A stretch of 8,220 nucleotides of DNA from an uncultured Clostridia bacterium (GCA_937884385.1 CALGCW010000030.1:1-8220); one strand, 5' to 3'; numbered from the stretch's first letter, positions 1-5,503 are shown. A program made the numbers and translations. The notes: generated by a model not told the origin, from the sequence alone.

Positions 1-21
1 TAAATTTATCCCTCGCTTCAT
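1..21 (-). CDS. Start of a gene running off the left edge (partial)
   Basis: Only the first seven codons are in the window, reading MKRGINL. The start is chosen because a clear Shine-Dalgarno TAAGGAG (positions 36 to 30) sits 8 nt upstream of the ATG on the minus strand, which is ideal spacing. The gene follows the short remnant frame that stops at 34-36, as in an operon. Too little is visible to assign a family. If the element boundary proposed at 121-128 is right, this gene belongs to the flanking replicon or host element rather than to the IME. Confidence 0.4.
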
Positions 22-33
22 ATAGAATGCTCC

Positions 34-132
34 TTAACTTAGGTAATTGACAGCTTTGTGTTGTTGCGGCTTTTGTTGCTGTTCCATATTGGGTTGCTCT
101 GCTTCTTTCCCTAATCCTTTTAGGTGCGGCAG
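34..132 (-). pseudogene. C-terminal gene remnant, hydrophilic tail
   Basis: A 32-codon open frame has no start codon before its only Met and is cut off upstream by a TAG at 133-135. It reads LPHLKGLGKEAEQPN, then MEQQQKPQQHKAVNYLS, then TAA. The Glu/Gln/Lys-rich composition and the stop immediately before the ribosome site of the next gene look like the end of a real protein whose 5' part is missing. The simplest explanation is that the element inserted into this gene: the codons at the right edge of the window (8218 down to 8204) join in frame and would read YSAYLKG. The alternative is chance openness, since 32 codons is short. Confidence 0.35.
121..128. other. Candidate left attachment core (attL)
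   Basis: TAGGTGCG here matches TAGGTACG at 8204-8211 in 7 of 8 positions. The two copies sit where the minus-strand flanking frame breaks (left) and just beyond the recombinase promoter (right). Large serine recombinases leave only a short shared core, with a 2-bp crossover, so a match of this size is the expected scale. It is also short enough to be chance. The reading-frame continuity across the two copies is the main support. Confidence 0.3.
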
Positions 133-220
133 CTATTGGAGTGATCGTTACTGATAAGTGCGCCCATTCGCACCCACAAGGTGGAACGCGCTTCATCATT
201 TCGAGTTAGAGTCGCCGAAA

Positions 221-433
221 CTATTTCTGCGGCTCGTTTTCTTTTTCAGCAGCTTTGATATATTTGCCGCTTTTTATTCTCGCGTCCGTAGGCTTTGTTG
301 CATCTTCGGGAATTGCCCATGAGTGACCAATCCTCACAGCACCCTGTATGCGATCTTCGTTGCACAATGTCTGTATGCGCCGTTGGGAGATACCCCATTT
401 CTCGGCGGTCTGTGTAACGGATAAATACTTCAT
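221..433 (-). CDS. Small helix-turn-helix DNA-binding protein, excisionase-like
   Basis: A 70-residue protein. Residues 4-45 (YLSVTQTAEKWGISQRRIQT, then a short wing including VRIGHSWAIP) match the MerR/excisionase-type HTH fold (HTH_17-like). The tail is lysine-rich and charged. The start is fixed by GGGAGG about 7 nt upstream of the ATG. Proteins of this type are common in Firmicute mobile elements, where they act as excision directionality factors or local repressors. After circularisation it would lie next to the recombinase promoter, which suits a role in excision control. A promoter with an operator-like palindrome lies upstream at 555-583. No terminator is visible after it. The HTH assignment is secure; the excisionase role is inferred from context and could equally be transcriptional regulation. 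Confidence 0.8.
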   Translation of the reverse strand: MKYLSVTQTAEKWGISQRRIQTLCNEDRIQGAVRIGHSWAIPEDATKPTDARIKSGKYIKAAEKENEPQK

Positions 434-462
434 CGTATAACCTCCCGACCCCTCCGTGTAAG

Positions 463-496
463 CCGCTGATTGATATATTGATGATGGTATCAGCGG
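463..496. promoter_or_regulatory. Inverted repeat in the leader of the HTH gene
   Basis: CCGCTGAT at 463-470 and ATCAGCGG at 489-496 form a perfect 8-bp inverted repeat with an 18-nt spacer. It lies between the promoter at 555-583 and the ATG at 433, so it is in the transcribed leader. It could be an operator for the HTH protein or an RNA hairpin. Just outside it, GATTAC occurs at 507-512 and again at 517-522, exactly one helical turn apart, which may be part of the same binding region. Confidence 0.45.
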
Positions 497-554
497 AACA
501 ATTTGCGATTACACGGGATTACGCACATCGTCAGCTTATAAAATATCACTGTAT

Positions 555-583
555 ATTATACTCGTAAATACGAATAAAATCAA
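555..583 (-). promoter_or_regulatory. Sigma-A promoter for the HTH gene with internal palindrome
   Basis: On the minus strand TTGATT (583 to 578) and a perfect TATAAT (560 to 555) are separated by exactly 17 bp. The palindrome TCGTA-AA-TACGA (562-573) fills most of the spacer between the two boxes. A repressor bound there would block RNA polymerase, so autoregulation by the downstream HTH protein is plausible. The promoter call rests on the sequence; the operator role is inference. Confidence 0.65.
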
Positions 584-698
584 GAGGTATAGAAAATGTT
601 CAGAAAATATTTCCAAATAGAATAGGCGGCAGCTCCGCCCACCGCCCTCCAACCGAATACGGCAGACGTGTTGCGTTCTCGTTTTTCTAAAAATCGAG

Positions 699-732
699 GG
701 CGCATTTTTTATGCAACCTTAAAAATCGCGCC
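699..732. repeat. Inverted repeat, 11-bp stem with one bulge
   Basis: GGCGC-ATTTTT (699-709) pairs with AAAAAT-C-GCGCC (721-732), leaving C727 as a single bulge and an 11-nt loop. No U-run follows on the plus strand, so it is not a standard terminator. AAAAATCG also occurs directly upstream at 689-696, making this a small repeat cluster. It may be a protein-binding or single-strand origin structure; its function is unknown. Confidence 0.5.
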
Positions 733-939
733 GTATCATCGGCTACCACTTGGAGGGAAAACGAGAATTTCAAAAATATTTTTTCGTTGACCGTTGATTT
801 TTGCCCCTTGAAATTCCGAATAAGTGAAAGCACTTTTCAAAAATCCCCGTTCAGAGGGATAGCGGAAGTTGTCAGAGCAAGATTCTACCACGGTGCCAAA
901 TTTCGCCTACTGCTTATTTTCGCCCCCCAGGTGATCTTG

Positions 940-959
940 TTGGGGAGTGCCTTCCCCAA
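940..959. repeat. 7-bp stem-loop TTGGGGA/TCCCCAA
   Basis: A perfect 7-bp inverted repeat with a 6-nt loop (GTGCCT). It sits immediately after the ATCTTG arm that pairs with 878-883, so the two could form a stacked structure. It is a candidate relaxase recognition hairpin. Confidence 0.5.
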
Positions 960-1029
960 ACCCTGCTGATCGGCTAACGCCGCAAATTTTCCTCTCGTCC
1001 CGTTTGGCAATTCTGTCATCTGCGGTGTT

Positions 1030-1070
1030 GTAGGGAGCAAGAGAAAATTTGAAAAATTTTTGCGACCTAC
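1030..1070. repeat. Imperfect hairpin with tandem GA mismatch
   Basis: GTAGG (1030-1034) pairs with CCTAC (1066-1070) and GCAA (1037-1040) with TTGC (1060-1063). They are separated by a symmetrical GA/GA internal loop, a mismatch pair known to be stable in DNA and RNA. The loop is A+T-rich. It is a possible MobC or relaxase site within the presumed oriT. Confidence 0.45.
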
Positions 1071-1102
1071 CTTGAATAATCGCTCTCTACGATGGGTTAG
1101 GT

Positions 1103-1133
1103 GAAAGCGTAATAACCAAACTTTTACGCTTTC
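1103..1133. repeat. Perfect 10-bp inverted repeat
   Basis: GAAAGCGTAA (1103-1112) and TTACGCTTTC (1124-1133) are separated by 11 nt. It is the strongest perfect palindrome upstream of mobC and has the size of a relaxase-recognition hairpin. No U-run follows, which argues against a terminator. Confidence 0.55.
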
Positions 1134-1168
1134 TCGTAAAAACCGTCCACGTAAATTTGTTGTTTTGA

Positions 1169-1224
1169 ATTTTTTCAAAAAACAGGGGGCTAAAACACCC
1201 CAAAAAATGATGGTAAGTAGAGGG
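1169..1224 (+). repeat. Direct repeat copy A in the mobC leader
   Basis: This copy carries an A/T-tract block (TTTTTTCAAAAAACA) followed by CAAAAAATGATGGTAAGT and AGAGGG. The same arrangement occurs again at 1288-1341, ending at the mobC ribosome site. The shared core GATGGTAAGT starts at 1209 and 1325, and a weaker copy, GATGATAAGC, starts at 1262. The spacings of 53 and 63 bp are about 5 and 6 helical turns, which would put bound proteins on one face. Confidence 0.45.
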
Positions 1225-1287
1225 ATTTATTTCTGACACCTTGCAAAACCGCCACGGAAAAGATGATAAGCGAAAAATATTTTTTCT

Positions 1288-1341
1288 GATTTTCAAAAAC
1301 ACCCTAAAAAACAGCCTCAAAAAAGATGGTAAGTGAAAGGA
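1288..1341 (+). repeat. Direct repeat copy B in the mobC leader
   Basis: The second copy of the 1169-1224 block: GATTTTCAAAAACA, then CAAAAAAGATGGTAAGT and GAAAGG. Here the final purine run is the mobC Shine-Dalgarno site, so a protein binding this repeat could compete with transcription or expression of mobC. Copy A would then look like a duplicated leader whose downstream start was lost. Confidence 0.45.
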
Positions 1342-1350
1342 GTTATGCCT

Positions 1351-1749
1351 ATGCCAAAAACGTACAACACACCCAAACGCACTTTCGTAGTCAAGACCCG
1401 CTTGACCGAGGAAGAACACAGCTTCTTTTTGGAGCGAATGAAAAATTACGAAATGAGCCAATCCGAATTTATCCGACAAGCCATTGACGGCGCGGTTGTC
1501 AAACCGATCATCCGCGTCAACCCCGTCAATGACAAGGTGCTTGAAACGCTCGGTAAGCTCGTTGCCGAGTATGGCAAGATCGGCAGTAACATCAATCAGA
1601 TCGCGCGGACGCTGAACGAATGGCAACACCCATACCCACAGCTTGCCGACGAGATAACCGCTGTCGCTTCAGATCTCGCCGCGCTGAAATATGAAGTCTT
1701 GCAAAAGGTAGGTGAACTGAATGGCTACGTTCAAACATATCAGCTCTAA
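1351..1749 (+). CDS. mobC: Mobilization relaxosome accessory protein MobC
   Basis: A 132-residue DNA-binding accessory protein of the relaxosome. It binds next to the transfer origin, helps open the DNA and recruits the relaxase. Residues 12-46 (with VVKTRLTEEE and SQSEFIRQAI) form a ribbon-helix-helix domain. Residues 77-90 carry the MobC family signature GSNINQIARTLNEW. Length is normal for the family. The open frame extends upstream to GTG 1333, but ATG 1351 is preferred because AGGAG (1338-1342) lies 8 nt before it; the intermediate ATG 1345 is only 2 nt from that site. The 3' end overlaps the relaxase gene by 29 bp, implying coupled translation. The leader repeats at 1169-1341 may be its operator. 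Confidence 0.88.
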   Translation: MPKTYNTPKRTFVVKTRLTEEEHSFFLERMKNYEMSQSEFIRQAIDGAVVKPIIRVNPVNDKVLETLGKLVAEYGKIGSNINQIARTLNEWQHPYPQLADEITAVASDLAALKYEVLQKVGELNGYVQTYQL

Positions 1750-3343
1750 AAATGCTGATTACGGCGCAGCCGAAAAATATCTGACCTTTGCCCACGATGA
1801 GTTTTCCATGAAGCCCACGCTTGATGAAAACGGGCGGCTCATACCACGCGAGAATTTCAGAATTGCCACGATTGGCTGTGGCGAGGAAGATTTCGCTATT
1901 GCCTGTATGCGGGCAAATCTCCGCTACGGCAAAAACCAAAAACGCGAAGATGTGAAAAGCCACCACTACATCATTTCCTTTGACCCGCGGGACAGCACAG
2001 ACAACGGATTGACCATTGACCGCGCACAGCAGTTGGGCGAGGAATTTTGTAAAAACCATTTTCGCGGCCACCAAGCACTTGTCTGCACCCACCCCGATGG
2101 TCATAACCACAGCGGCAATATCCACGTTCACATCGTAATCAATTCTTTGCGAATAGAGGAAGTTCCCTTGCTCCCGTATATGGACAGACCCGCTGATACA
2201 CGGCAGGGGTGCAAGCACCGGTGTACGGACGCGGCTATGGAATATTTCAAATCCGAAGTGATGGAAATGTGCCACCGCGAAAACCTCTATCAGATTGATC
2301 TGCTCCACGGCAGCGCAAACCGCGTTACCGAGCGCGAGTATTGGGCGCAGAAAAAAGGACAAGCCGAACTTGACGAGCGAAACGCAGAAATCACCGCCGC
2401 AGGACTGACACCGCGCACCACAAAATTTGAAACTGACAAGGAAAAGCTACGGCAACAGCTACGAGCGGCACTTGATGATTCAACCACTTTTGAGCAATTT
2501 TCCACACTGCTTTTACAGCAAGGAATAACCGTTAAAGAGAGCCGAGGGCGTTTGTCCTATCTCACCCCCGACCGCACCAAGCCTATCACAGCGCGAAAGT
2601 TAGGTGATGATTTTGACCGTGCTGCCGTTCTTGCTCGTTTGGAGCAGAACGCGCACAGGGTTGTCGAGGAACGCGCCGCAGCACTCAAAAGCGATAAAAA
2701 CGCACCCAAGCGTAGCGTGATAGAACGGCTCAACGAAAAGCAAGCCATCGTTCAAAACAACGGCATACAGCGCACCGTGGATATTGAAGCCAAACGCGCA
2801 GAAAGCGCAGCTCTTGGACGATGGGCAAGCGTCCACAACCTCAAACAAATGGCAAAAGCCAAATTTCTTATGGACACGGGCTTTAGCTCACAAGAGGAAT
2901 TTGACGCGGCACTTGCCACCGCCCAAACGGATTTGCAGACTACCCGCGCCGCGCTGAAAGCTTTTGACGCGAAAATCGAGGAACAGAAAACGCTCCAAGA
3001 TTGGTTGGCGAAATACATCAAGACCAAAGACGTATGCAAGGCAATAAAAAACATCAAAAAGGAAAAAGACCGCGCCGACTACAAAGAAAAAAATCACGGT
3101 GATTTTACCCTTTATGAATCGGCTATCCGCTATTTCAAACAGCAGGGCATCACCAAACTACCCACACGCAAAGAAATACAAAGCGAAATCGAACGGCTCA
3201 TAGCAGAAAAAAACGCCGCCTATAACGCCTACAACGAAGCGAAAGCCCGTCATAAGGAACTTGCCACCATTCAGCACAATTTGGCTGAACTTCACGGCGA
3301 GCCTACACCCGACAAATCCAAGAAGCACGAACACACGATATAA
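1721..3343 (+). CDS. MobP-type relaxase (mobilization nuclease)
   Basis: A 540-residue relaxase that would nick one strand at oriT, stay bound to the 5' end through a tyrosine and lead the strand into a helper's secretion channel. The N-terminal ~200 residues match the Relaxase/MobA-VirD2 family. The likely catalytic tyrosine is Y14 or Y20 (SSKNADYGAAEKYL). HHYIISFDP (81-89) is the conserved strand motif. The metal-binding histidine motif spans H124 to N141, with IHVHIVIN containing H135 and H137. The C-terminal half is charged and largely helical, with coiled-coil character around 390-430 and 490-525, probably for relaxosome contacts. ATG 1721 follows AAAGGTAGGTG and overlaps mobC. No coupling protein or mating-pore genes are nearby, so it acts in trans with a helper element. 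Confidence 0.92.
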   Translation: MATFKHISSKNADYGAAEKYLTFAHDEFSMKPTLDENGRLIPRENFRIATIGCGEEDFAIACMRANLRYGKNQKREDVKSHHYIISFDPRDSTDNGLTIDRAQQLGEEFCKNHFRGHQALVCTHPDGHNHSGNIHVHIVINSLRIEEVPLLPYMDRPADTRQGCKHRCTDAAMEYFKSEVMEMCHRENLYQIDLLHGSANRVTEREYWAQKKGQAELDERNAEITAAGLTPRTTKFETDKEKLRQQLRAALDDSTTFEQFSTLLLQQGITVKESRGRLSYLTPDRTKPITARKLGDDFDRAAVLARLEQNAHRVVEERAAALKSDKNAPKRSVIERLNEKQAIVQNNGIQRTVDIEAKRAESAALGRWASVHNLKQMAKAKFLMDTGFSSQEEFDAALATAQTDLQTTRAALKAFDAKIEEQKTLQDWLAKYIKTKDVCKAIKNIKKEKDRADYKEKNHGDFTLYESAIRYFKQQGITKLPTRKEIQSEIERLIAEKNAAYNAYNEAKARHKELATIQHNLAELHGEPTPDKSKKHEHTI

Positions 3344-3368
3344 CCGCCCCGCAGAAAGGAGCTAACCA

Positions 3369-3584
3369 ATGCCACGAATGAGTAAAAAGAGAAAACAGGA
3401 ATGGGCATTTTTCTTGAATGACCGCAACCGTATCACCTATAACGAACTTTGCCGCAAATGCGTCCACGATTGCAAGCAGAGCCACCGCACCCTTGTGATT
3501 GAGTGTCCGCACTACTGCTCCAAACGCTCAAAAGAAGTACACAGCGCACCACTTCCTCGTTCACCATCGGACGAGCCGCCATAG
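3369..3584 (+). CDS. Small Cys-rich protein of unknown function, mob-rep operon
   Basis: A 71-residue basic protein starting MPRMSKKRKQEW. Five cysteines (C28, C31, C35, C46, C50) and H33, H39 and H48 form a CxxC-x3-C ... C-x3-C pattern that could bind zinc. The Pro-rich C-terminus looks disordered. The start is set by AAAGGAG (3355-3361) 7 nt before ATG 3369; ATG 3378 is a weaker alternative. It lies 25 bp after the relaxase and 30 bp before repA, inside the operon, so a role in relaxosome or replication control is plausible but unproven. I recognise it only as a type of small protein seen in similar Firmicute mobilizable elements. Confidence 0.7.
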   Translation: MPRMSKKRKQEWAFFLNDRNRITYNELCRKCVHDCKQSHRTLVIECPHYCSKRSKEVHSAPLPRSPSDEPP

Positions 3585-3614
3585 CTCACACGCCGCGCTG
3601 AAAGGAAGTGATGA

Positions 3615-4322
3615 ATGATATTTTTTAAGAAAAACACTCCACTCCCGCCGTTCATACCCTTGCCACGGTTTATGATCGCAAGCGAACATTCGATCAATGC
3701 GAAGCTGCTCTATGGGCTGCTGCTTAACCGCACCTTGCTTTCTCAAAAATCGGGTTGGGTATCCGAGGACGGAAACGTGTATGTCATTTACACGATAAAG
3801 CAGATGGCAGATGACCTTAACAGGAGTGAGAGGACAGTGAAAACTGCGCTGAATGAACTTCAAAATGCAGGGCTGATTACCCGTGTCCGGCAAGGTTGGA
3901 ACAGAGCCAACCGCATATTCCTGCATCTGCCCGATGGGGTGCAGATTTCTTCACCACCGGAGGGAAATATTTGCCCTATGGAAGTGCAGGAAACTTCACC
4001 TTGTATGGGGCAAAATCTGCCCACAAGTAATACTGATAAGAATTATACAGATATAAGTCAGACAGAAAAAGGAGAGATACGCCGCCGATACGGTCAGTAT
4101 CAAAATGTTTTTCTCTCTGAAAAACAACTTGCCGCGCTTGAAGCTGATTATCCCGACCAATACACAGCCTATATCGAAAAACTATCCGCGTATATGGAGG
4201 TCAACGGCAAACACTACGCCAACCATTACGCCACGATCCGAAAATGGCTTGACGAGGATAACAAACCGAAGCCCGGCAGGAACTACGATTCCGAATACAC
4301 AGATAAAGGAGATTGCCTATGA
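3615..4322 (+). CDS. repA: RepA_N-type replication initiator
   Basis: A 235-residue initiator expected to bind the element's origin and start replication of the excised circle. Residues 1-106 match the RepA N-terminal domain: FFKKNTPLPPFIPLPRFM, KLLYGLLLNRT and a winged helix (SERTVKTALNELQNAGLITR, ending NRIFLHLP). Residues 107-150 are a variable segment with degenerate repeats at DNA and protein level. Residues 155-215 form a second helical domain (YGQYQNVFLSEKQL through NHYATIRKWL) resembling the C-terminal domains of DnaD-like primosome proteins. AAAGGAAG lies 6 nt before ATG 3615. The stop overlaps the next gene's start as ATGA, coupling initiator and helicase loader. In RepA_N plasmids the origin usually lies within repA, which fits the repeats at 3925-4024. 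Confidence 0.85.
   Translation: MIFFKKNTPLPPFIPLPRFMIASEHSINAKLLYGLLLNRTLLSQKSGWVSEDGNVYVIYTIKQMADDLNRSERTVKTALNELQNAGLITRVRQGWNRANRIFLHLPDGVQISSPPEGNICPMEVQETSPCMGQNLPTSNTDKNYTDISQTEKGEIRRRYGQYQNVFLSEKQLAALEADYPDQYTAYIEKLSAYMEVNGKHYANHYATIRKWLDEDNKPKPGRNYDSEYTDKGDCL
3925..4024 (+). repeat. Iteron-like degenerate repeats inside repA (candidate origin)
   Basis: ATCTGCCC occurs at 3925-3932 and 4015-4022, with an inverted ATCTGC(A)CCC at 3937-3946. GTGCAG-x4-CTTCACC occurs at 3939-3955 and 3984-4000 (13 of 17 bases identical, 45 bp apart). The encoded peptides repeat as well: DGVQISSP, MEVQETSP and MGQNLP. Repeats in the middle of the initiator gene are the known origin arrangement for RepA_N replicons. 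The copies are weak enough that protein-level low complexity is an alternative cause. Confidence 0.4.
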
Positions 4323-5170
4323 ATATTGCCCCTATTTTGTCTGCTGTCATTGATACCGCTGACACGGCGACCACCGCGCCCGATGACTACATCAACCCCG
4401 ATGATGGGCTGAAATACTGTGGCAAGTGCCATACGCCAAAGGAAGCGTACTTCGCAGAAAAGCACCGTTTTAACGGGATTGACCGCCACCCAACCGATTG
4501 CAAGTGTGCCGCCGAGGAAAGAGAACGGCGCGAAGCAGAACAGCGAGAGTTTAACCGTATCAATCACATCAACCTCTTGCGCTCCGAAGCGTTCAGCGAT
4601 ATTCCTGCCGCTGCGTGGCGTTTCGATAATGCGCCTGTTATGACAAAGCAGCTTACCAAAGCCAAAGAATACGCCGAGAAATGGGACGATTTCAGCCGTG
4701 AGGGTATCGGACTGCTGCTGTTCGGTAATGTCGGCACAGGAAAATCCTACGCTGCAGGGTGTATAGCAAACGCTCTGATTGACCGTATGATTTCCGTTCT
4801 CTATGTCGATATGACCGATGTAGTCAACCGTATGCAGGGGAACTTCGGAGCAGACCGCGACAGCTACTTAAAACGGCTCACGCGCCCCGATTTACTCATT
4901 CTTGACGATCTGGGAGCCGAGCGAAATACAAGCTACGGCAAGGAGCGCGTGTTCGATATAATCAACCGCCGCCTGCTCTCCCGAAAGCCCATGATCATCA
5001 CAACCAATATTGCGCTGTCTGTTATGCAGAAAGCAACCGACCTTGATGACCGGCGCATTTATGACCGCATTTTGGAAGTATGTGTTCCCGTCCTCTTTGA
5101 CGGTGAGAACTTCCGCAAGGGCAACGCAGCCGAAAATCTCAAAAAAGCGGCTCAAATCCTCAACCTCTGA
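4319..5170 (+). CDS. DnaC-like helicase-loader ATPase
   Basis: A 283-residue AAA+ ATPase of the DnaC/IstB-like group, expected to load the host replicative helicase at the element's origin with RepA. An N-terminal zinc-ribbon-like segment has C34, C37, C61 and C63. The Walker A motif is GNVGTGKS (136-143), Walker B is LLILDDLGAE (192-201), sensor 1 is IITTN (226-230), and the arginine-rich DDRRIYDRI (243-251) holds the likely arginine finger. ATG 4319 is chosen because AAGGAG ends at 4311, 7 nt upstream, and the ATGA overlap with repA implies coupled translation; the open frame extends only two codons further, to TTG 4313. Length is normal for the family. IstB-type transposase helpers share the fold, but no transposase is present and the repA pairing favours a loader. 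Confidence 0.88.
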   Translation: MNIAPILSAVIDTADTATTAPDDYINPDDGLKYCGKCHTPKEAYFAEKHRFNGIDRHPTDCKCAAEERERREAEQREFNRINHINLLRSEAFSDIPAAAWRFDNAPVMTKQLTKAKEYAEKWDDFSREGIGLLLFGNVGTGKSYAAGCIANALIDRMISVLYVDMTDVVNRMQGNFGADRDSYLKRLTRPDLLILDDLGAERNTSYGKERVFDIINRRLLSRKPMIITTNIALSVMQKATDLDDRRIYDRILEVCVPVLFDGENFRKGNAAENLKKAAQILNL

Positions 5171-5238
5171 TATTCATATCAGACAAGTCTATCCGCATAA
5201 ACTGAAATATCTTGTAGCCCACGAAAGGGGGAACAGCT

Positions 5239-5442
5239 ATCGAAATAATTATCCATTATCCCGAAACACCCGAAAAGCAGGCAATGCTTGATAAGCGCGT
5301 GGCAAAATTCCATGCTCAATATGTTTCTCAACGCATAAGAAAGCTGAATTGCCCCACGGAGCAAAAGTTAGAATTGATTGACGCAATCGTAAAGAACGTG
5401 CTTGACGGTTGCGAGGAAGATAAAAAAAGAAACGCTGAATAA
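5239..5442 (+). CDS. TnpW-like small protein with a non-canonical start
   Basis: The 67-codon frame reads IEIIIHYPETPEKQ, then VAKFHAQYVSQRIRKL and CPTEQKLELIDAI, which resembles the transposon-encoded TnpW family found in clostridial mobilizable elements; its function is unknown. The frame is closed upstream by TAG 5215-5217, and no ATG, GTG or TTG lies between that stop and the conserved IEIIIHYP. AAAGGGGG (5224-5230) sits 8 nt before ATC 5239, so ATC is the best-placed start. The first in-frame ATG (5284) would delete the conserved N-terminus and has only a poor site. It could therefore use a rare ATC start, begin at ACG 5221, or be a decayed gene. It is the last gene of the operon, 68 bp after the loader gene and directly before the terminator. 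Confidence 0.65.
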   Translation: MEIIIHYPETPEKQAMLDKRVAKFHAQYVSQRIRKLNCPTEQKLELIDAIVKNVLDGCEEDKKRNAE

Positions 5443-5446
5443 ATTG

Positions 5447-5503
5447 AAACAGGCAAGGCAGACGCCCTTTTGTGGGTGATCTGCCTTGCCTGTTTTTTGT
5501 TTT
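5447..5503 (+). terminator. Strong Rho-independent terminator of the mob-rep operon
   Basis: AAACAGGCAAGGCAGA (5447-5462) pairs perfectly with TCTGCCTTGCCTGTTT (5480-5495). A further 5-bp inner stem CGCCC/GGGTG tops the hairpin, and TTTTTTGTTTT follows the stem. It begins 4 nt after the TnpW-like stop codon. The convergent gene on the minus strand ends at 5502, so the same hairpin may also stop transcription from the recombinase side, though the U-run is weaker in that direction. Confidence 0.9.

Larger units (their letters stand above)
878..1133. other. Candidate origin of transfer (oriT) cluster
   Basis: Inverted repeats are clustered here upstream of mobC. CAAGAT (878-883) pairs with ATCTTG (934-939) around a ~50-nt interior. 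The stem TTGGGGA/TCCCCAA (940-959) follows directly. Next come GTAGG-GA-GCAA (1030-1040) with TTGC-GA-CCTAC (1060-1070) and the perfect GAAAGCGTAA/TTACGCTTTC (1103-1133). Relaxases recognise a hairpin beside the nick site and MobC-type proteins bind nearby, so one of these is likely the nick-associated hairpin. Which one, and the exact nick, cannot be decided from a single sequence. Confidence 0.5.
434..1350. other. Non-coding control region, likely transfer origin and leader of the mob operon
   Basis: About 900 bp without a convincing gene: the open frames here lack ribosome sites and look random. The stretch contains the HTH promoter, several inverted repeats (625-639, 699-732, 940-959, 1030-1070, 1103-1133) and a diverged ~55-bp direct repeat (1169-1224 and 1288-1341). 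In mobilizable elements the transfer origin normally lies upstream of mobC and the relaxase gene, which is where this region sits. A+T-rich tracts at about 765-785 and 1165-1325 could favour strand opening. I found no convincing plus-strand promoter for the mob operon. The weak pair TTGCAA (1241-1246) and TGATAA (1264-1269) has 17-bp spacing but a poor -10 box. Confidence 0.6.

Noticed and set aside
1..199. Minus-strand frame open to the left edge, starting MMKRVPPCG
   Set aside because: No ribosome site and random-looking composition; it conflicts with the better-supported gene start at 21 and the remnant frame ending at 34.
51..209. Hydrophobic plus-strand frame that looks like a membrane segment
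   Set aside because: No usable start codon or ribosome site, and it is antisense to the hydrophilic remnant on the minus strand. Gln/Lys-rich antisense codons give Leu/Val-rich sequence by chance.
699..732. Terminator reading of the T-rich hairpin
   Set aside because: The T-run lies within the stem and loop rather than after it, and no gene ends just upstream on either strand.
787..969. 60-codon plus-strand open frame in the intergenic region
   Set aside because: TTG start without a ribosome site, composition not protein-like, and it covers the inverted repeats of the presumed oriT.
885..1178. 97-codon minus-strand open frame in the same region
   Set aside because: No ribosome site and no recognisable domain; it overlaps palindromic non-coding DNA. 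Openness is probably chance.
1171..1341. CRISPR array reading of the repeated blocks
   Set aside because: Only two to three diverged copies with unequal spacing, no cas genes, and repeats placed in a gene leader.
1087..1629. 180-codon minus-strand open frame
   Set aside because: Largely antisense to mobC, which has a clear family match and ribosome site. The Phe-rich composition reflects A/T tracts on the other strand.
1592..2362. 256-codon minus-strand open frame opposite the relaxase
   Set aside because: Mirror frame of the relaxase gene with Val/Ala/Phe-rich sequence and no domain or ribosome site.
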